Source of the DNA: Blepharisma japonicum
Taxonomy: Eukaryota; Ciliophora; Heterotrichea; Heterotrichida; Blepharismidae
Length of the DNA stretch: 64,000 nucleotides
Reading direction: 5' to 3'
Assembly (NCBI GenBank): GCA_949751835.1
Contig: CATKHK010000081.1
Span: forward strand, 124,001 to 188,000
In this document: in pieces, positions 31,261 through 43,300 of the stretch
How positions within the stretch are numbered: the first letter of the stretch is position 1
How the letters are laid out: each line of letters begins with the position of its first letter
Made by a program: the position numbers and the translations under genes
The notes under the pieces: generated by a model
The model's database searches: none
What the model was told of the DNA's origin: nothing
What the model saw: only the letters and a program-made list of their open reading frames with translations

Positions 31261-31281
31261 TTTCTGTTTAGATGAATAGTA

Positions 31282-32202
31282 TTAGATAAATGGAGATTTA
31301 ATTGCATCATCACTTGCAGCTCGAATCAGAGACATCAACCCGACTTTTCCTCTTTGATAGCCAATATAGCCCATGTACACAAGTCCAGCTGCAACAAACA
31401 CATCTACTCCTACAATCACACAAATTTGGATTAGCGCAAATCTATCAACTGTATCCCCTGGAGACATTGCGATCACAATTAAGAAGTAAAGCTTTATTCC
31501 CAGGCAAATAGGAGTTAATATCAAAAATGCAAGCAAAACCTTCATCTTTTCCTGGGTTGTCTAAATAAAAATTACAGCTAAAATACCCACAAATGAGTAG
31601 CATATCATTATAAAATAAAAAACTCCACACAAAACGAGACCTCCAAGCCTAAAACTGCTTCAATCAGCAAGAATATAATAAACAAAGGTCCCTGCTGTTA
31701 ATGTATATAATAAAAAGTCAACTTTTATGACTGATACAAAGGTTTCATATAATTTGAATGCTTTTTCTTTAATTTTCTGCGTCTGTAAATCATTTGTGAT
31801 TCTATGCGTGAATCTTTTATAGGCGAAATAGAAGGAGAAAAAATAAAAAGCTTGGGAAATGCTAAGGACCAAAATTGAGACAAGCGTCAAAGTCATATAG
31901 TTAGAGTGCATTATCGTTTGATAAATCCCATGGAAGCTAAGAATTGATGATATTATCATAAACGCTAATAATTCAAACGAATTTTCTTTTACAAGAGAAT
32001 GCCATGCAAAGTATATTGTGCCTACCATCAAAACTAAGATTGAGAAAATATAAAATAAGAACTGTGAAGAGGAATCGTTGTAGATGAATACAATGAGAGT
32101 TACCAGGAAAATGAGCTCAAGAACTAGTGTGGTTAGTAGTGCGCATGTGATTCTTTCAGCAATCTTTTCTTTCCAAGTGATTTTTACGTCTAAGGTCTCC
32201 AT
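31282..32202 (-). CDS. Polytopic membrane protein of unknown function (about eight passes, one 15-nt intron)
   Basis: 301 residues after removal of the intron at 31561-31575 and reading TGA as Trp in YYILADWSSFRLGG. Hydrophobic segments: LTTLVLELIFLVTLIVFIY, FLFYIFSILVLMVGTIYFAW, ELLAFMIISSILSFHGIY, LTLVSILVLSISQAFYFF, VDFLLYTLTAGTFVYYIL, LVLCGVFYFIMICYSFVG, VLLAFLILTPICLGIKLYF, IQICVIVGVDVFVAAGLVY. Short N-terminal cytosolic helix, short C-terminal tail. Not recognised; size and topology resemble several orphan ciliate membrane families. Convergent with the basic protein gene, only 21 bp between stops. Confidence 0.75.
31561..31575 (-). other. 15-nt intron
   Basis: On the minus strand GTAATTTTTATTTAG, phase 0, joining VGILA to TTQEKMK in the polytopic protein gene. 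Retention gives an in-frame TAG. Confidence 0.9.
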
Positions 32203-32523
32203 TTATTAAGTTAACTCGTTATTGTTGCATAATTAAAATACTTTCTATTTAGAAAATATAAGATTGCGATATATTATTCTCTGGAGTCGTATTAAGATTA
32301 ATCAAATACTTAGATAAAATTATAAGCTAATCCTACTCATATTATAATATATATGGATTATTTAACAAGTGAGTTACATAACATTACAATAGATAGTCTA
32401 GCAGTTAAGAGAGTTTGCTATGATTTTAGCTGCTAATTCAATTCATTAGAAGCAGATTTGATTTACATAATATAAAAATTATTGTTTTTATATATCTCTA
32501 TCAAGAGAAATAGCTTAAATTTA
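32203..32523. other. Non-coding spacer
   Basis: About 320 bp, AT-rich with TATATAT runs at 32340-32360, between the membrane protein gene and HIBCH. Nothing recognised. Confidence 0.45.
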
Positions 32524-33576
32524 TTAAAGTCTCGGGAGCTCTAATTTTCTTCCTTCTTCATTTATAAAATAAGGCCTTATTGTAGTGTCACCTATACTGG
32601 TAATTTTATCAGGAACCCAGCCTACTTCATGCTTATTTTTCGCTATTAGCTTATTTTTTACTGCATTTCTGAAGTTCTCAGCCCTATGATGTATAAGCTG
32701 TGATGCTAAATTATATTCCATAATAAAAGACTCTCTATAAGTAATATGCCTTCCTCTTCTAAAAGCTTCCTGCGCAATTACCAATGATAATGGGCAAACA
32801 ATTTTCATTCTTTCCAATGTTTTCAAGCTTCATTCAGTCCCTATTTCTCTTAATCTGTACATAATATATTCAATCCCTAAATAAGTGTTAAAACAATATA
32901 CCAAGTCTTTTAAATCTGGCCATAATTTTGACTTATTTTTATCAGGCTCCCTGTGATATTTTTCGAGGGTTGGTTTTAAAATCCCTGTTTCATACATTTC
33001 ATTGATGACTCTATCTATATTTTCTTCTATATAAAATTCTGATATACCAAATAAATAGCAGTCAACTCCATTGAGCCTTTCTCCTGTAAGTGATAAATAT
33101 AAGCCTAATTCTGGAGGATTTATTCTGCTTAAATGATAAGAGGCCCCGATATCAGGGATAAATCCTATAGTCACTTCTGGCATAGCCCATAATGTATTTG
33201 GGGTAGAAACTCTGATGGAGGATGACCAAGACAGCCCAACCCCTCCTCCAAACGTAATTCCACTCATAAATGCAATTCTCTCAGTTGGTAATAATGATGT
33301 AAAATAAGTGAGTTTATAAATTGTCTCAAATGCGATCTCTGGATTTATTTCACCTTTGGTCATTGCGACAATGTCAGCTCCTGCACTAAAAGCTCGACCC
33401 TTGCCTGAGATAACCAAATTTAAATTTTCATCTTTTGCTTTTTTGACTAAATAATGCATAGTGTTGAGCATCTCCATGTTGACAGAATTCAGAGATTCTG
33501 GTCGGTTGATTTTGATAAATAGTGTGTTATGCCTTTGATTGTAAAGAATTAAAGGACTGCATTGAACAGATGCCAT
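32524..33576 (-). CDS. HIBCH: 3-hydroxyisobutyryl-CoA hydrolase-like crotonase
   Basis: 350 residues, one TGA as Trp (EIGTEWSLKTLERM). Crotonase fold with oxyanion hole GKGRAFSAGADIVAM and GGGVGLSW, and the HIBCH-specific stretch MPEVTIGFIPDIGASYHLSR, in which the Glu and Asp correspond to the acid residues that distinguish the hydrolase from enoyl-CoA hydratases. The C-terminal part (SLVIAQEAFRRGR, IMEYNLASQLIHH, GVR-like end) is also HIBCH-type, and the length fits (about 350-385). The enzyme frees 3-hydroxyisobutyrate in valine breakdown. No convincing mitochondrial presequence is seen; the C-terminal PRL is at best a poor peroxisomal signal. Confidence 0.88.
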
Positions 33577-33791
33577 GTTAATTACAAAAAATTGTTTACG
33601 TCATTATGTGTATCTTAAGTTAAATTTTAAATTGGCGAAAAATTAAATTAAATTTTCTTAAAAAGTTTTCTTTTTATCTTTAATTATTAATAGAATAAAT
33701 TGAAAAATCATTGTAAGCTTTAAGCAAATACAATTAACGATCTCTGTTGCAAATCAGCCCGCAGACTGACAAAAATTATATATAATTAAAA

Positions 33792-34064
33792 ATGATGAAT
33801 ATTGATATTGAAGATCAAGTTTCAGATCTTCATTTATGAGAGAAGAGGAAATTGCTAAAAATGCTACTTACTGAACTCAATCTCTGGAGTAAAAAATTTT
33901 CAACTTGATCCTTTATGAAAGCCAATCGACTTTTTCAAAACGTTTTTGATAGTGAGGTCTTAGAAACAATTCTAAGAAATTCATGAAGATATTACACTAA
34001 GGAGTCATCAGAGAAACAGAAAATTCAAGATAATTCTGAAATTGATATATTTAATGAAGAGTAA
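33792..34064 (+). CDS. Small hypothetical gene, possibly a longer interrupted one (frame resumes to 34214)
   Basis: Ninety codons from ATG 33792, with TGAs as Trp (DLHLWEKRKLL, KKFSTWSFMKANRLF, RNSWRYYTK), end at TAA 34062-34064. The same frame remains open after the TAA for about 49 more codons (SQLNAQETKADNISLEAP, SKPKSLNFSAFVHNWKI) to TAG 34212-34214. No 15- or 16-nt GT...AG intron covers the TAA. Either the first part is a genuine small protein with an unlucky downstream frame, or the gene is a recent pseudogene. Helical and basic; not recognised. Confidence 0.45.
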
Positions 34065-34283
34065 TCACAGTTAAACGCTCAAGAAACTAAAGCAGATAAT
34101 ATATCACTTGAAGCTCCCCATGCGTCCAGCACCCTCACAGTAACTTCCATATCAAAACCCAAATCCCTCAACTTCAGCGCTTTTGTACATAACTGGAAAA
34201 TATGATGGCAATAGCAAAGATAATTTGATAAGAAATTTTCACGTGCAAGTCATATTTTGCATATAGGCTGAAATTTAAATTAA

Positions 34284-35630
34284 TTATATTTTCTTTACAA
34301 AACTTTCTATAGCTTTAAGAGCAGCATTTGGATCTTTTACTCTAAGGATATTATAAACCCTTTCTAAAAATTGACCATCAACACTTTTCTTAAGAGCCAT
34401 GTACTCTTCAAATAATCTTATTAGCCATCTTCATATTTGATGAGGAGTTGGGGCTTTCAAAAATGCTCCTTCAGGTGAAAACTGAATTATTAAATTTTCA
34501 ATTTTTTGGTAAAGCTCATTTATTTGTTTTTGCTTTTCTATTTCTTTTAGCATTTGAGTAATTTTAGGATAAATTTTCTTGGGATCGGAAACCCCTAATG
34601 CTAAGGATAGATCTTCGCAGATTTCACATTTAGAAGATTTATTATTATTCATTTTTTCTGAAAGCTCATCTATCTTTTCTTTTAAAGCTTCAATCTCATT
34701 TGCAGATTTATTATATTCATATTGCGCCTTTACAGTTCTTTCATTAATATAGCTTTGCTCTCTATTTTTTTCTTTTTCTTCAAAAATTTGTTCAGTTAGC
34801 TCATTAATATCCTTTTTAAGCTTTTCTATTATTTTTTCTTTTTCTTGATTAATTATATGAAGTTCATCAACAGTTTTCATCAAAACAGAATTTTCTTTCC
34901 TCAAAGAATTTGCATCGTTTACACGAAAACTGTCTTGGCTAAATTGATATTCTTCCTTTTCTTTATTTAATTTCAAAATTTCTGCATTCTTGTCTTGGAT
35001 TTGTTTTCTTAGCTCATAAATTGCATCTAAATTTTCGAATCCTGTCTTCATTTCTAGCTGAATCTTTAAGTCGCTAATTTGAGTTAAATATTCCTTTTCT
35101 TTAAAATTAGCCTGCTCAATCATCAGATTTAAATTCAAAATTTCATGGTTTTTTTGGTGTAATTGATCATTTATTAATTCTAATTCTTTTGCATATCCTT
35201 CTTTTACGGAAGTTATATACTCATTTTCTCTTTGAATATCTGGTTGCTTTTGTTCTAATTTATTCTGCAAGTCTTCTATATTAGCATATAACTCATTTTG
35301 CAGCGCTGACATTTCCCCTAATAATTGATCTTTGCTTGCTATTCGATTTTCTAAATTTTCGCATCTTTTTCGTTCATAATCTAAAAGCATTGTAAGTTCA
35401 CGAATATCACTTTTAGGGCTTCTATTTGCTTCTTCTGATAAGAGACTTTCACTTCGAAAGCTCACACCTTTCAAGTTTGAAGGTAGGGCATCTGAAAGGC
35501 GGGAATCATTAATGTCTTCATCAATTGTGTAATCCTAAATAATAATTACTTCTTCTACAAGTGAGGTTCCTAACTTATTCAAAGTCGCACGTAATGATGC
35601 GATTTTTTCCTCAAGCTTTGTTTCGTTCAT
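34284..35630 (-). CDS. Long coiled-coil protein (one 15-nt intron)
   Basis: 443 residues from ATG 35630 after removing the intron at 35535-35549, with TGA as Trp at 34431-34433 (HQIWRWLIRLFEEYM). Coiled coil runs from about 60 to 330 (ERKRCENLENRIASKDQLL, KEGYAKELELINDQLHQKN, and so on). A short Cys pair occurs at KCEICEDLSLALG. The C-terminal 100 residues, ending in a helical VYNILRVKDPNAALKAIESF segment, may be a small globular domain. Resembles centriole or ciliary scaffold proteins in general build; no family recognised. Confidence 0.78.
35535..35549 (-). other. 15-nt intron
   Basis: On the minus strand GTAATTATTATTTAG, phase 0, joining SLVEE to DYTIDED near the start of the coiled-coil gene. 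Confidence 0.9.
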
Positions 35631-35710
35631 TATTTATTTAAATAATATTAATATGAGATTGGCTCGGGTGCTGTATTTTAATTAAAATTGCTTCATATTA
35701 AATAAGTTAG

Positions 35711-36043
35711 TTAAAATTTATAAAGTGAATTTCTTTCAAATATAATATTACCTTCTTTGTATTTTTCTTCTTGTTTGGCTGCTCAAATGTATTTTCATCC
35801 CATTTTTCTTTCACAATTTTCGCAATAAACATAAGAAATTTCGTGAAGCCCTGTTAGTAGCTCTTTCCTCTTTGTATCTCCATAATAAACGTTAAAAGCA
35901 TTACTAAATAAATAAGCTCGACAACTACCAGATGTGAAGTTTTTTGATATAAGATGATCTTTACTTGATAAATGACATCTACAGTATTTGCATTTATAAA
36001 TATACTTTGAGGAATCTATATATTCAAGATATCTTTTGCCCAT
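35711..36043 (-). CDS. Yippee-like zinc-binding protein
   Basis: 110 residues from ATG 36043, TGAs as Trp (KMGWKYIWAAKQEEKYKEG). The Yippee pattern is complete: two CxxC motifs about 50 residues apart (YKCKYCRCHL and VYCENCERKMGW), GSCRAYLFSNAFNVYYG, the LLTGLHEISYVYC strand, then GWKYxxAxxxxxxYKEG at the end. Cys residues coordinate one zinc. Yippee proteins are small nuclear/centrosomal regulators, some part of the GID/CTLH network. Length fits (about 120). 80 bp divide it from the coiled-coil gene upstream on the same strand. Confidence 0.9.
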
Positions 36044-36301
36044 TATATATTTTTTGAAAAATATCAATCTATAAAAATATTTTCATAGCCAGAATAATAC
36101 AAATAATAAAGCCCCTCAAATTTTTTATTTAGATAGAATATTTTAATAGATTATAATATGATTTATATCCCCAAAGAATTTCACATTTCCTTAATGATTA
36201 TTGTTTAACAAGATAAATCAGACTCTTATTGGTTCACTCAATGAATCATTCAGTAAGTTGTAACTCTGATGAATTAAGCTCCTTTGCTTTGTATTATTTA
36301 A

Positions 36302-36802
36302 ATGGGTGCAGTTATGGCATCTCGCCAAAAAAAGCAAAGAGTATGAATAACTTAGACAGCTAAAGCTATAGAAGCAATTATTACAGATGATCCATATTTT
36401 CCTTTCAACCATGAAGACATCAAAATATCTCTTGAAGCCGTAATGAAGAAATAGAATAATTGAACGCTTTTGCACTTAGCTGTTTGGCTGAATAAACCAA
36501 TTGCACTAAAAAAATTGTTGGAATTAAAGCCTAACCTTGATGCTATAGATTCTAATTGTGAAACACCTATTCAATTAGCCCTGATTACTCAAAATGACAA
36601 TATTTATCGAATTTTAAAAGAAGCAGGGGCAAATGATAATAAAAAGGGTATTCCAAACGAAACTTTAGCAGATATTGATCTTCTTGGGGACCATACTAAA
36701 AAAATTGAAGTTCAAGCAACACCAACAGGAAAAACACCTAAAGCAGTAGTTTTGACCAAAAATGGGAATTTTTTCAGTGTTGAAACAGAAGGAGTTAATT
36801 AG
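36302..36802 (+). CDS. Small ankyrin-repeat protein (two 15-nt introns)
   Basis: 156 residues after removing introns at 36341-36355 and 36440-36454; both contain an in-frame TAG. TGA at 36461-36463 is Trp (NNWTLLHLAVWLNKP), the standard ankyrin TLLHLA motif. Two ankyrin repeats are clear (ALKKLLELKPNLDAID, TPIQLALITQNDNIYRILKEAGAN), then a tail of about 60 residues. Function unknown. Confidence 0.8.
36341..36355 (+). other. 15-nt intron
   Basis: GTATGAATAACTTAG, phase 0, in the ankyrin protein gene. Confidence 0.85.
36440..36454 (+). other. 15-nt intron
   Basis: GTAATGAAGAAATAG, phase 0, second intron of the ankyrin protein gene; removal yields SLEANNWTLLHLA. Confidence 0.87.
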
Positions 36803-37068
36803 ATGATTCTAATTTACAGCTAAATGTATATGTTGAATAATATTTTGAGGTCGATTTTATATTAAAATTAATTTTGAGAGATTTGAGCATTTTATTTATA
36901 AATTTCATTGCATTGAGGAGTTTCACTATATTTATAAGCAAATAAAAATATATTACGATGTTTTTTTAATTTTTTATCGATTATACATAATTAATTTTCT
37001 TTATTTGGCAAAAAATTAAAGAATATTAACCTTGCAATTTGGATTAACCTAATAAACTGATTTCCAAT

Positions 37069-39483
37069 ATGTCATTTGATCTAAATAGACTTTTCAATTA
37101 CTCAGATTTAACTAAAGTACTCGAATGGATTATCACCCAAATTAAATCACAAGAAAACCACATTAAAGATATAAAAGCAGCTCAAGCTGTTTTTCAAACA
37201 AAATCCGAAGATATGGACAGCTCAATTAAAATAATTCAAGAAAAATGCATAACCTTTGAAGAAGGCCTTGAAACGATAAATAAAATTTCTGATAAATTGG
37301 CATCATGAAGCGAAAGATTTAGGGTTCTTGACGAAAAAAACTTCCAATTTTCCATCGACATTGAAAATTTAAAAAATTCATTCGAAGCAAGTATTGATGA
37401 AATAAAGCTAGAAGGAAGGAGAAATTATGAAAAAATTTCTAACGAATTGAGAAGAGAAATTGCAATAAAAATTTCAGAAACTGATAAAGGATTTACTAAC
37501 CAAGTTGCAAGGACAATTGATGAAATTGATAAGCTTAGAAATGACTTACATTTCGCAACTGACAGAGTAAATGAAGTAGCTGACCACGCAAATGTGATGG
37601 AGCCTGTTACCACCCCTATCGATGTAAATCCTACAATGTCGAGACGCCCTTCTATTAGAAGAGGCGATATAAGGAGCAATACAATTGCAGCAGAAGTCCC
37701 AATAAGTCATTTTCATGCTTTAAGCAGCAGAGTTACAGCTCTAGAAGGCAAATATAATAATTATTTCGAAGCTCAAGGGGCTAGAGAAATCCGAAACATT
37801 CTAAAAGTTGATGATTTAAACTTAAAAGATAAAAGAGTTATGGACGATGTCGCAATAGAAGTTCAAGAAAGATATGATAAATTAGTAGAAGAAATGAGAT
37901 CTCTTAAAATCTTGCTTGAGGCTAGTAACTCAGATATGGTCCATGAAGATTCTGATAGTGAAAAAGCTCCAAAGTCCAAAAAATATTTATCAATAATTGA
38001 CAGAATATTTAAATTAGAAAGATCCAGCAAGGAAACCAAAAGATTTAAAGATAATTTCGAAAAAATATCGAAAAGTATCGAAGAGCACCACAAGTGAATT
38101 AGAGAAATTAAAGAATCCCAAGAAACGAACCATGATGTCATTAAAATCATAGAGACCAATGACCCTCCAGCATCTGAAATCCCTCATCTTTTACGTCCCC
38201 GAAGTGGAAGCTTTGACATTTCATCTTTAACTTCATCTTTATCCAGGCATGAAGAAATCATCGATTTTATATATAAAACCCTTCCTACATTAGCCACAAA
38301 AATTGAGGTAGAAGAAATAATCAATTCAACTAGCCTAAAAATCAAAGATGCAGCGAAACATCAAACTATTCCTGAAGAAGTGACTGATAAACTTAATGAA
38401 TTTGAACAAAGGCTTAATGGATTTTGAAAAGAAAGCAAAGATTTTTTAGAAGCTTTTGCCAAAATAGAAGCATGGAGAAAAGATATAGAAAATAATTTTA
38501 ATTATATTTCCGACGTAAAAATAAGCACAATAGAGCAGAGACTGTTGAATTTTGAAATAAGTCATAATAGAAGAGGAAGCGAGGAAAACGAAAAAATGGT
38601 GAAAGAAGTACAAAACACTTTTTCGGCTGAAAGTGAACAGTATTTCCGCAGTATGATTGTAGGACTAAGAACTGATATTGTGAAGCTAAAAGACTCAGTA
38701 GAACATGTGAAAAAAGATATAGAGAATGAAAAAAACCTTTTTCATATTGATATTGAAACTGCGATAGATGAAATGCAAGATCCAAACAACACAAGCAAAA
38801 TTATTACCACACTTAAAAAGCACGGGAATGCTATAAGATTTCTAGCAAATAGACTAGCGCCAGGCAGTGATGATAAAATTTTTAAAATTTATGAAGCTAA
38901 TGCCCAATTAAACTATTTAGAAGAGCTTAAAAAAGAAATGAAAGAAATGCTCAACAAGCAGGAAAACTCTAAAAGCCTGTCTAGTAAAGAAGTAGAATTA
39001 ATGCAAGAAATATATACAATGCTTGATTCAAAAATAAGCAAGCAGGAGCTAGGAAAGAAGGTAGATAAAGCAGAAATGCAAAGGATTTATAGGTTGTTGA
39101 AGAATCGAATTGATGATGTGGCGAATAATATGAAAAAGAATGAATTGACTTCTAGTAGAGGAGAAGATGCATTTTTCTCTAAAAAAAGATTGGATATGGA
39201 ATGTGCTTCTTGCGGACAATTTTTACCAGAAAAAGTGGATCAGCAAAGGTGATATTATGAATCGTGGAATCGTTTTCCTGCAAATAAAACTTCTTCATTT
39301 GGGCCTGGGTTTTCCAAAATATTAAATTCGCTTGTTATGAGCCCAACTGGGTCATTTGGGCTTCCAACAAAGAGATGTGAGTCAACTACACCTGACATGT
39401 TTCATACAGGGACAAGCACAGCAGTTCCTGCTTCTCGAAAAAATGCAATTAAAAGAAAAAAATTGCCGACTATGAATCTTTAA
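37069..39483 (+). CDS. Large coiled-coil protein with a C-terminal CxxC module (possible ciliary DUF4795/QRICH2-like)
   Basis: 804 residues joined across TGAs (ASWSERFRV, HHKWIREIKES, NGFWKESKD, QQRWYYESWN). Long helical coiled coil from about 10 to 700, broken by loops near 180-205 and 365-385. Close to the end there is a helical KISKQELGKKVDKAEMQRIY segment, then MECASCGQFLPE and a basic tail ending at LPTMNL. A coiled coil followed by KxxxxxxLxxLKxRID and a CxSCxxxL motif recalls the DUF4795 region of QRICH2-type flagellar proteins, but I can only suggest this. No signal peptide. Its neighbours give no functional hint beyond many microtubule genes in the window. Confidence 0.75.
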
Positions 39484-39929
39484 TTTTCGATTAAAAATTA
39501 ATTGATTACAATATAATAGGGAACATTTTTAATATAATTAAAAAAGGCTATAAAAGTATTCCCAAAAAAGAGCATACTTGTAAAGCTATGCCAGCTGATG
39601 TATTCCAATTAATATAAAATAATTATTGGAAAGCCTTAGCATAAACTAAAGATATAAAGAAATAAAAGGGTAATTTTTTCAATTAAAAGAGTTTATTTAT
39701 CGATTATGCTACTCTGAATAATATTATCAGATAGATCACATTTGCAAGAATTAAAATATTCGATATATAGCAAAATTTTTCTAAAAAGCTTTTCAAAAAT
39801 ATAAATCTATAATTTTGCAGAAAATAAAGGGTAATTATAATATTTATTTTATTTAGAATTTTAAACATTTTACTCTTTTTGCCATTCCAGCAGATTTTCA
39901 GTAACTTAATTTCGTTATAAAATTAAACT
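39484..39929. other. Non-coding spacer upstream of the first OSCA-like gene
   Basis: About 446 bp, AT-rich. A phrase 'aataaagggtaattataat' style segment at about 39820-39840 also occurs in altered form before the second OSCA-like gene ('aataaagggaatttataat', about 43203), so the two 5' regions are related by the same duplication. Confidence 0.45.
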
Positions 39930-42734
39930 ATGGGGTCACAGCAATCGATTTTTTCAGCTGTTGCAACACTTGTCATAGGCTCAGCAAACGAAAATGAATT
40001 AAAGAAAATTTTTGATGAAGGAAGGCTAAAAGATCTTAAAAATCCTCCAAACCTTGATGAGGCTAAAAAATTGAGAGAAAAATACTCAGTAGCTGATTTA
40101 GAAGCTGACAATAAAAAGCCGAAGGCATATAGTATATGATCTACTTCTCCAGAAAACCTTGGGAAATATGGAGTTGGGCTTGAGCTGTATTTTCTCTTTT
40201 TAAAGCAAATGGCTATTTTATTTTTCATTGTTGCCTGTATAAGTATTTATCCAGCCTACACTAACTCAAAAGGAACTTGAATTTTAGATGATGAAAGCCA
40301 AAATGGTTCAAGATTTACTTTGGCTAATCCATACTGACTAAAAAAAAGCGATAGATGCATTTTTGAAATGTGTGAAGGAACTATTACTGAAGAAAGGAAG
40401 CACGAGATACAGGATGATATTAATAAAAACTATAAAGAAACTTGAATTGTTGATGCTGCTTATACATGTATATTTTTGATTGGATTAGTTATAATTTTGA
40501 TTGTTAATAAAATAAAAATCAATCACAATACGTTAGGAAATGATAGAGTAGCAGACTATTCAATTGAAGTTGGAGGATTTCCTAATAAAACTATAGACAT
40601 ATTTGATGTGTTTAATCATTTTAAAGGCTTCGGAAACATAGTCGAAATTTACTTAGGCCGCTCGTATGGTGACCTTTTGTATTTCTATCGAGAAAAAGCA
40701 GAAGTTTCAAAGGAAATTAAAATTCATCAAATATTTTTAGATGCTGAAGTAAACAATAAAAAACTAAAAAAACTCAAAAAAAAACTAAAAAAGCTAAATA
40801 AAAATATCAAAAATTCAAGTTTTAACAAACTTAATCATGAACTTCCTGTGAACAGAGCTTATATCATTTTCCAATCTCAAGAAGATAGAGCAAGAGCCAT
40901 CACAAAATACAGAAAAAGATGTTGCCTTTGAAAAAATAACGATCCAAGCTTAAAGTTTCAAGGAGAATATCAATTAAAAGTTTACTCAAGCACTGAGCCG
41001 TCTGATATTATTTGGGAAAATTTGCAAATAGCTCATTGAGAAAAAGTTTTAAGAATTATTTCCTCAGTTATTATAGTTGTTATTTTAATGAGTATTTCAG
41101 TTGGGCTAATTTTTTTAATGAAAAGAGGGAGCCAAGATACATATGACGCCTATCGATGCATGAATGACCATAAAGAAAATGACATGCGTAAGCCTTTAAG
41201 CGATGTATTATCAAATTCAACAGATTGAGACTCAGATAGTGCTGAAATGCAATGCTGGTGCAGCCAACAGCCAGCATCAGATTGAGCACAAAAACCTCAA
41301 ATCAGATCAATATGCATGGACTATGTCATGAAAAAACTGTCCTCTGCTGCTATTAATTTTTTCATATGTTGTGGGATCGTGATTATCAATTATTCTTTGA
41401 GGCAGCTATTTACTATGCTATCTGAGTTTGAAAGACGTAAGAGCTATAATATAAAGCAGACTCATTTGATGTTAAAAATATTTGCAGCAATGCTAATAAA
41501 TACTGCTCTAGTTCCAATTATAATTCATTTACCATATCATAATAAGGATGATGAATTGATTGATCGGTATTTTAATGATATTACAAAGTACTGGTATGTA
41601 AAAGTAGGATCTATGTTCTATATTATGATGTGCATTAATGTAGTTTCTCCTCATTTAATTTTTAACTTTTTGGTCATGTATATGACAGGTTTATATAAAA
41701 GGTTTCGTAGCTATCTGGTTTACAAGACTCAGTATGAAATCAATAATGCTTTTATAGGCCCTGAATTCAGACTTGCTACAAGGACTTCTATGATTTTGAC
41801 AGTGATTTTTACGTGTTTTATTTTCTCTGGAGGTATCCCTCTACTGAATATAATTGCATTTTTAGCATTATTTGTGATATATTGGACTGATAAATTTTTA
41901 ATTCTCAGGCACTATAGAAAGCCCCCATACTATAGTCATCATGTATACAGCAGTGCCATAAAAGCTATGCCCCTGTGTGTTTTCTTTCACGCTTGCTTTT
42001 CTCTTTATGCCTATGGATGTGATGATGTTTTTCCACAGAACTTGGTATTAATAGATTTTAATGGAAATGGTTACTATGCTAATTTTAATTCTCAGAGCTT
42101 AAAGAAGAGAATCGCTATGGATCATGGGATTATGTTTTTTATTTTAATTATTATAAGCTTGGTTTTATTTTTTTTGTTTTATTTTTCAGAAAGGATAACA
42201 AAAGAATGCAAAAGAATTTTGCTTTTACAAGGTTATAAAGAAACCAAAAAATTTTCTAGCGCAAAAGAAAATATTGAAAAATATGCGCTTACAAGCTATG
42301 ATTTAGAGCAAAACCCAAATTACTCTTTTTTAATTAATGAAATGAACAAAGATGTAAAAGATGGAAAATTTGGCTGAAAAAGAACAAAAACAGCTAATAA
42401 ATTGACAGTGATAAATGAACGAGGGATTATAACTTCATCATGGTCTGATGAGCTTCAATATCTAAATCAGGATGGCAATCACAACAAGGTAAATGATGAT
42501 CGTCATGTAAGACTTAGCAAATCTTTGCCTAACATCGCATCAGAATATGCAGAGCATGGCAGTGTTCATCAGTCTAAAGCAAAATCAACAGATTTAAATA
42601 GAGATGATCTCTTTTATTGAGATGAAAAAAATGTTTCAAGTACAATTCCTGAAGGAAAAACGCCAGAAGTATCAAACGAAGAAGGCTCACAATCTATTCT
42701 AGTTGGCATTTCCAACAGATCGTACAGTGAATAA
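39930..42734 (+). CDS. OSCA/TMEM63 (CSC1)-like mechanosensitive cation channel, copy 1
   Basis: 934 residues joined across about twelve TGAs (AYSIWSTSPENLGKYG, DIIWENLQIAHWEK). MGSQQS at the N-terminus is a myristoylation signal. First membrane segment at about 90-115 (FLFLKQMAILFFIVACISI), second at about 180 (YTCIFLIGLVIILIVNKI), then a cytosolic RRM-like domain with YSIEVGGFP, a long Lys-rich helical pair, and AYIIFQSQEDRARAI. STEPSDIIWENL is the OSCA signature before the pore region; LRQLFTMLSEFERRKSYNIK, CINVVSPHLIFNFL and FSGGIPLLNIIAF are pore/transmembrane segments. The C-terminal tail (about 800-934) is polar. OSCA channels open on membrane tension or osmotic shock and pass Ca2+. Tandem duplicate of the next gene. 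Confidence 0.85.
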
Positions 42735-43300
42735 TTATTTAAAAAATCATATTTGAGTTAAGATTATTTAATAAATCTTTTTCTCAAAATTTTATTTGAT
42801 TGCTTTATCCTATTTAAAAATGAAACCCAATTAGCTTAAATTCTGTTTTTCTAATATTATCCTGCTTATTAGTGCAACTTTAAATTGCTCAAAAATATTC
42901 AGGGTTGATTGATGCATATTCTGATAAGCAAATTTTGATAAAAATTTTACAATTAAAAATATTTTATAAATTGTTGACTCAAGTCAGTTTTGAATAATTG
43001 AATTTAAATACAAGCTTGATAGATTGAAAACGCAAAGAAATCGATGCATTTTTACAATAAATTTTGACTTTCTGTCTCTAAGCTTATAGTTTGCAAGAAA
43101 TTTATTTTTATTTCAAATTTTCATTATGACTATATTATGGTATCAATCATTTTTTCAAAATTTGAACATATATGGATTAATTCATCTATATTTTATGTAA
43201 AAATAAAGGGAATTTATAATTTAATTTTCTTATGTGATCGCAAGGAATTTTCGATTCAAAAAGAAGAGAAAATTAATATATTAATTTGCATATATAATTA
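42735..43300. other. Non-coding spacer between tandem channel genes
   Basis: About 566 bp, very AT-rich, stops in all frames. Probably 3' UTR, terminator and promoter of the duplicated pair. Confidence 0.5.
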
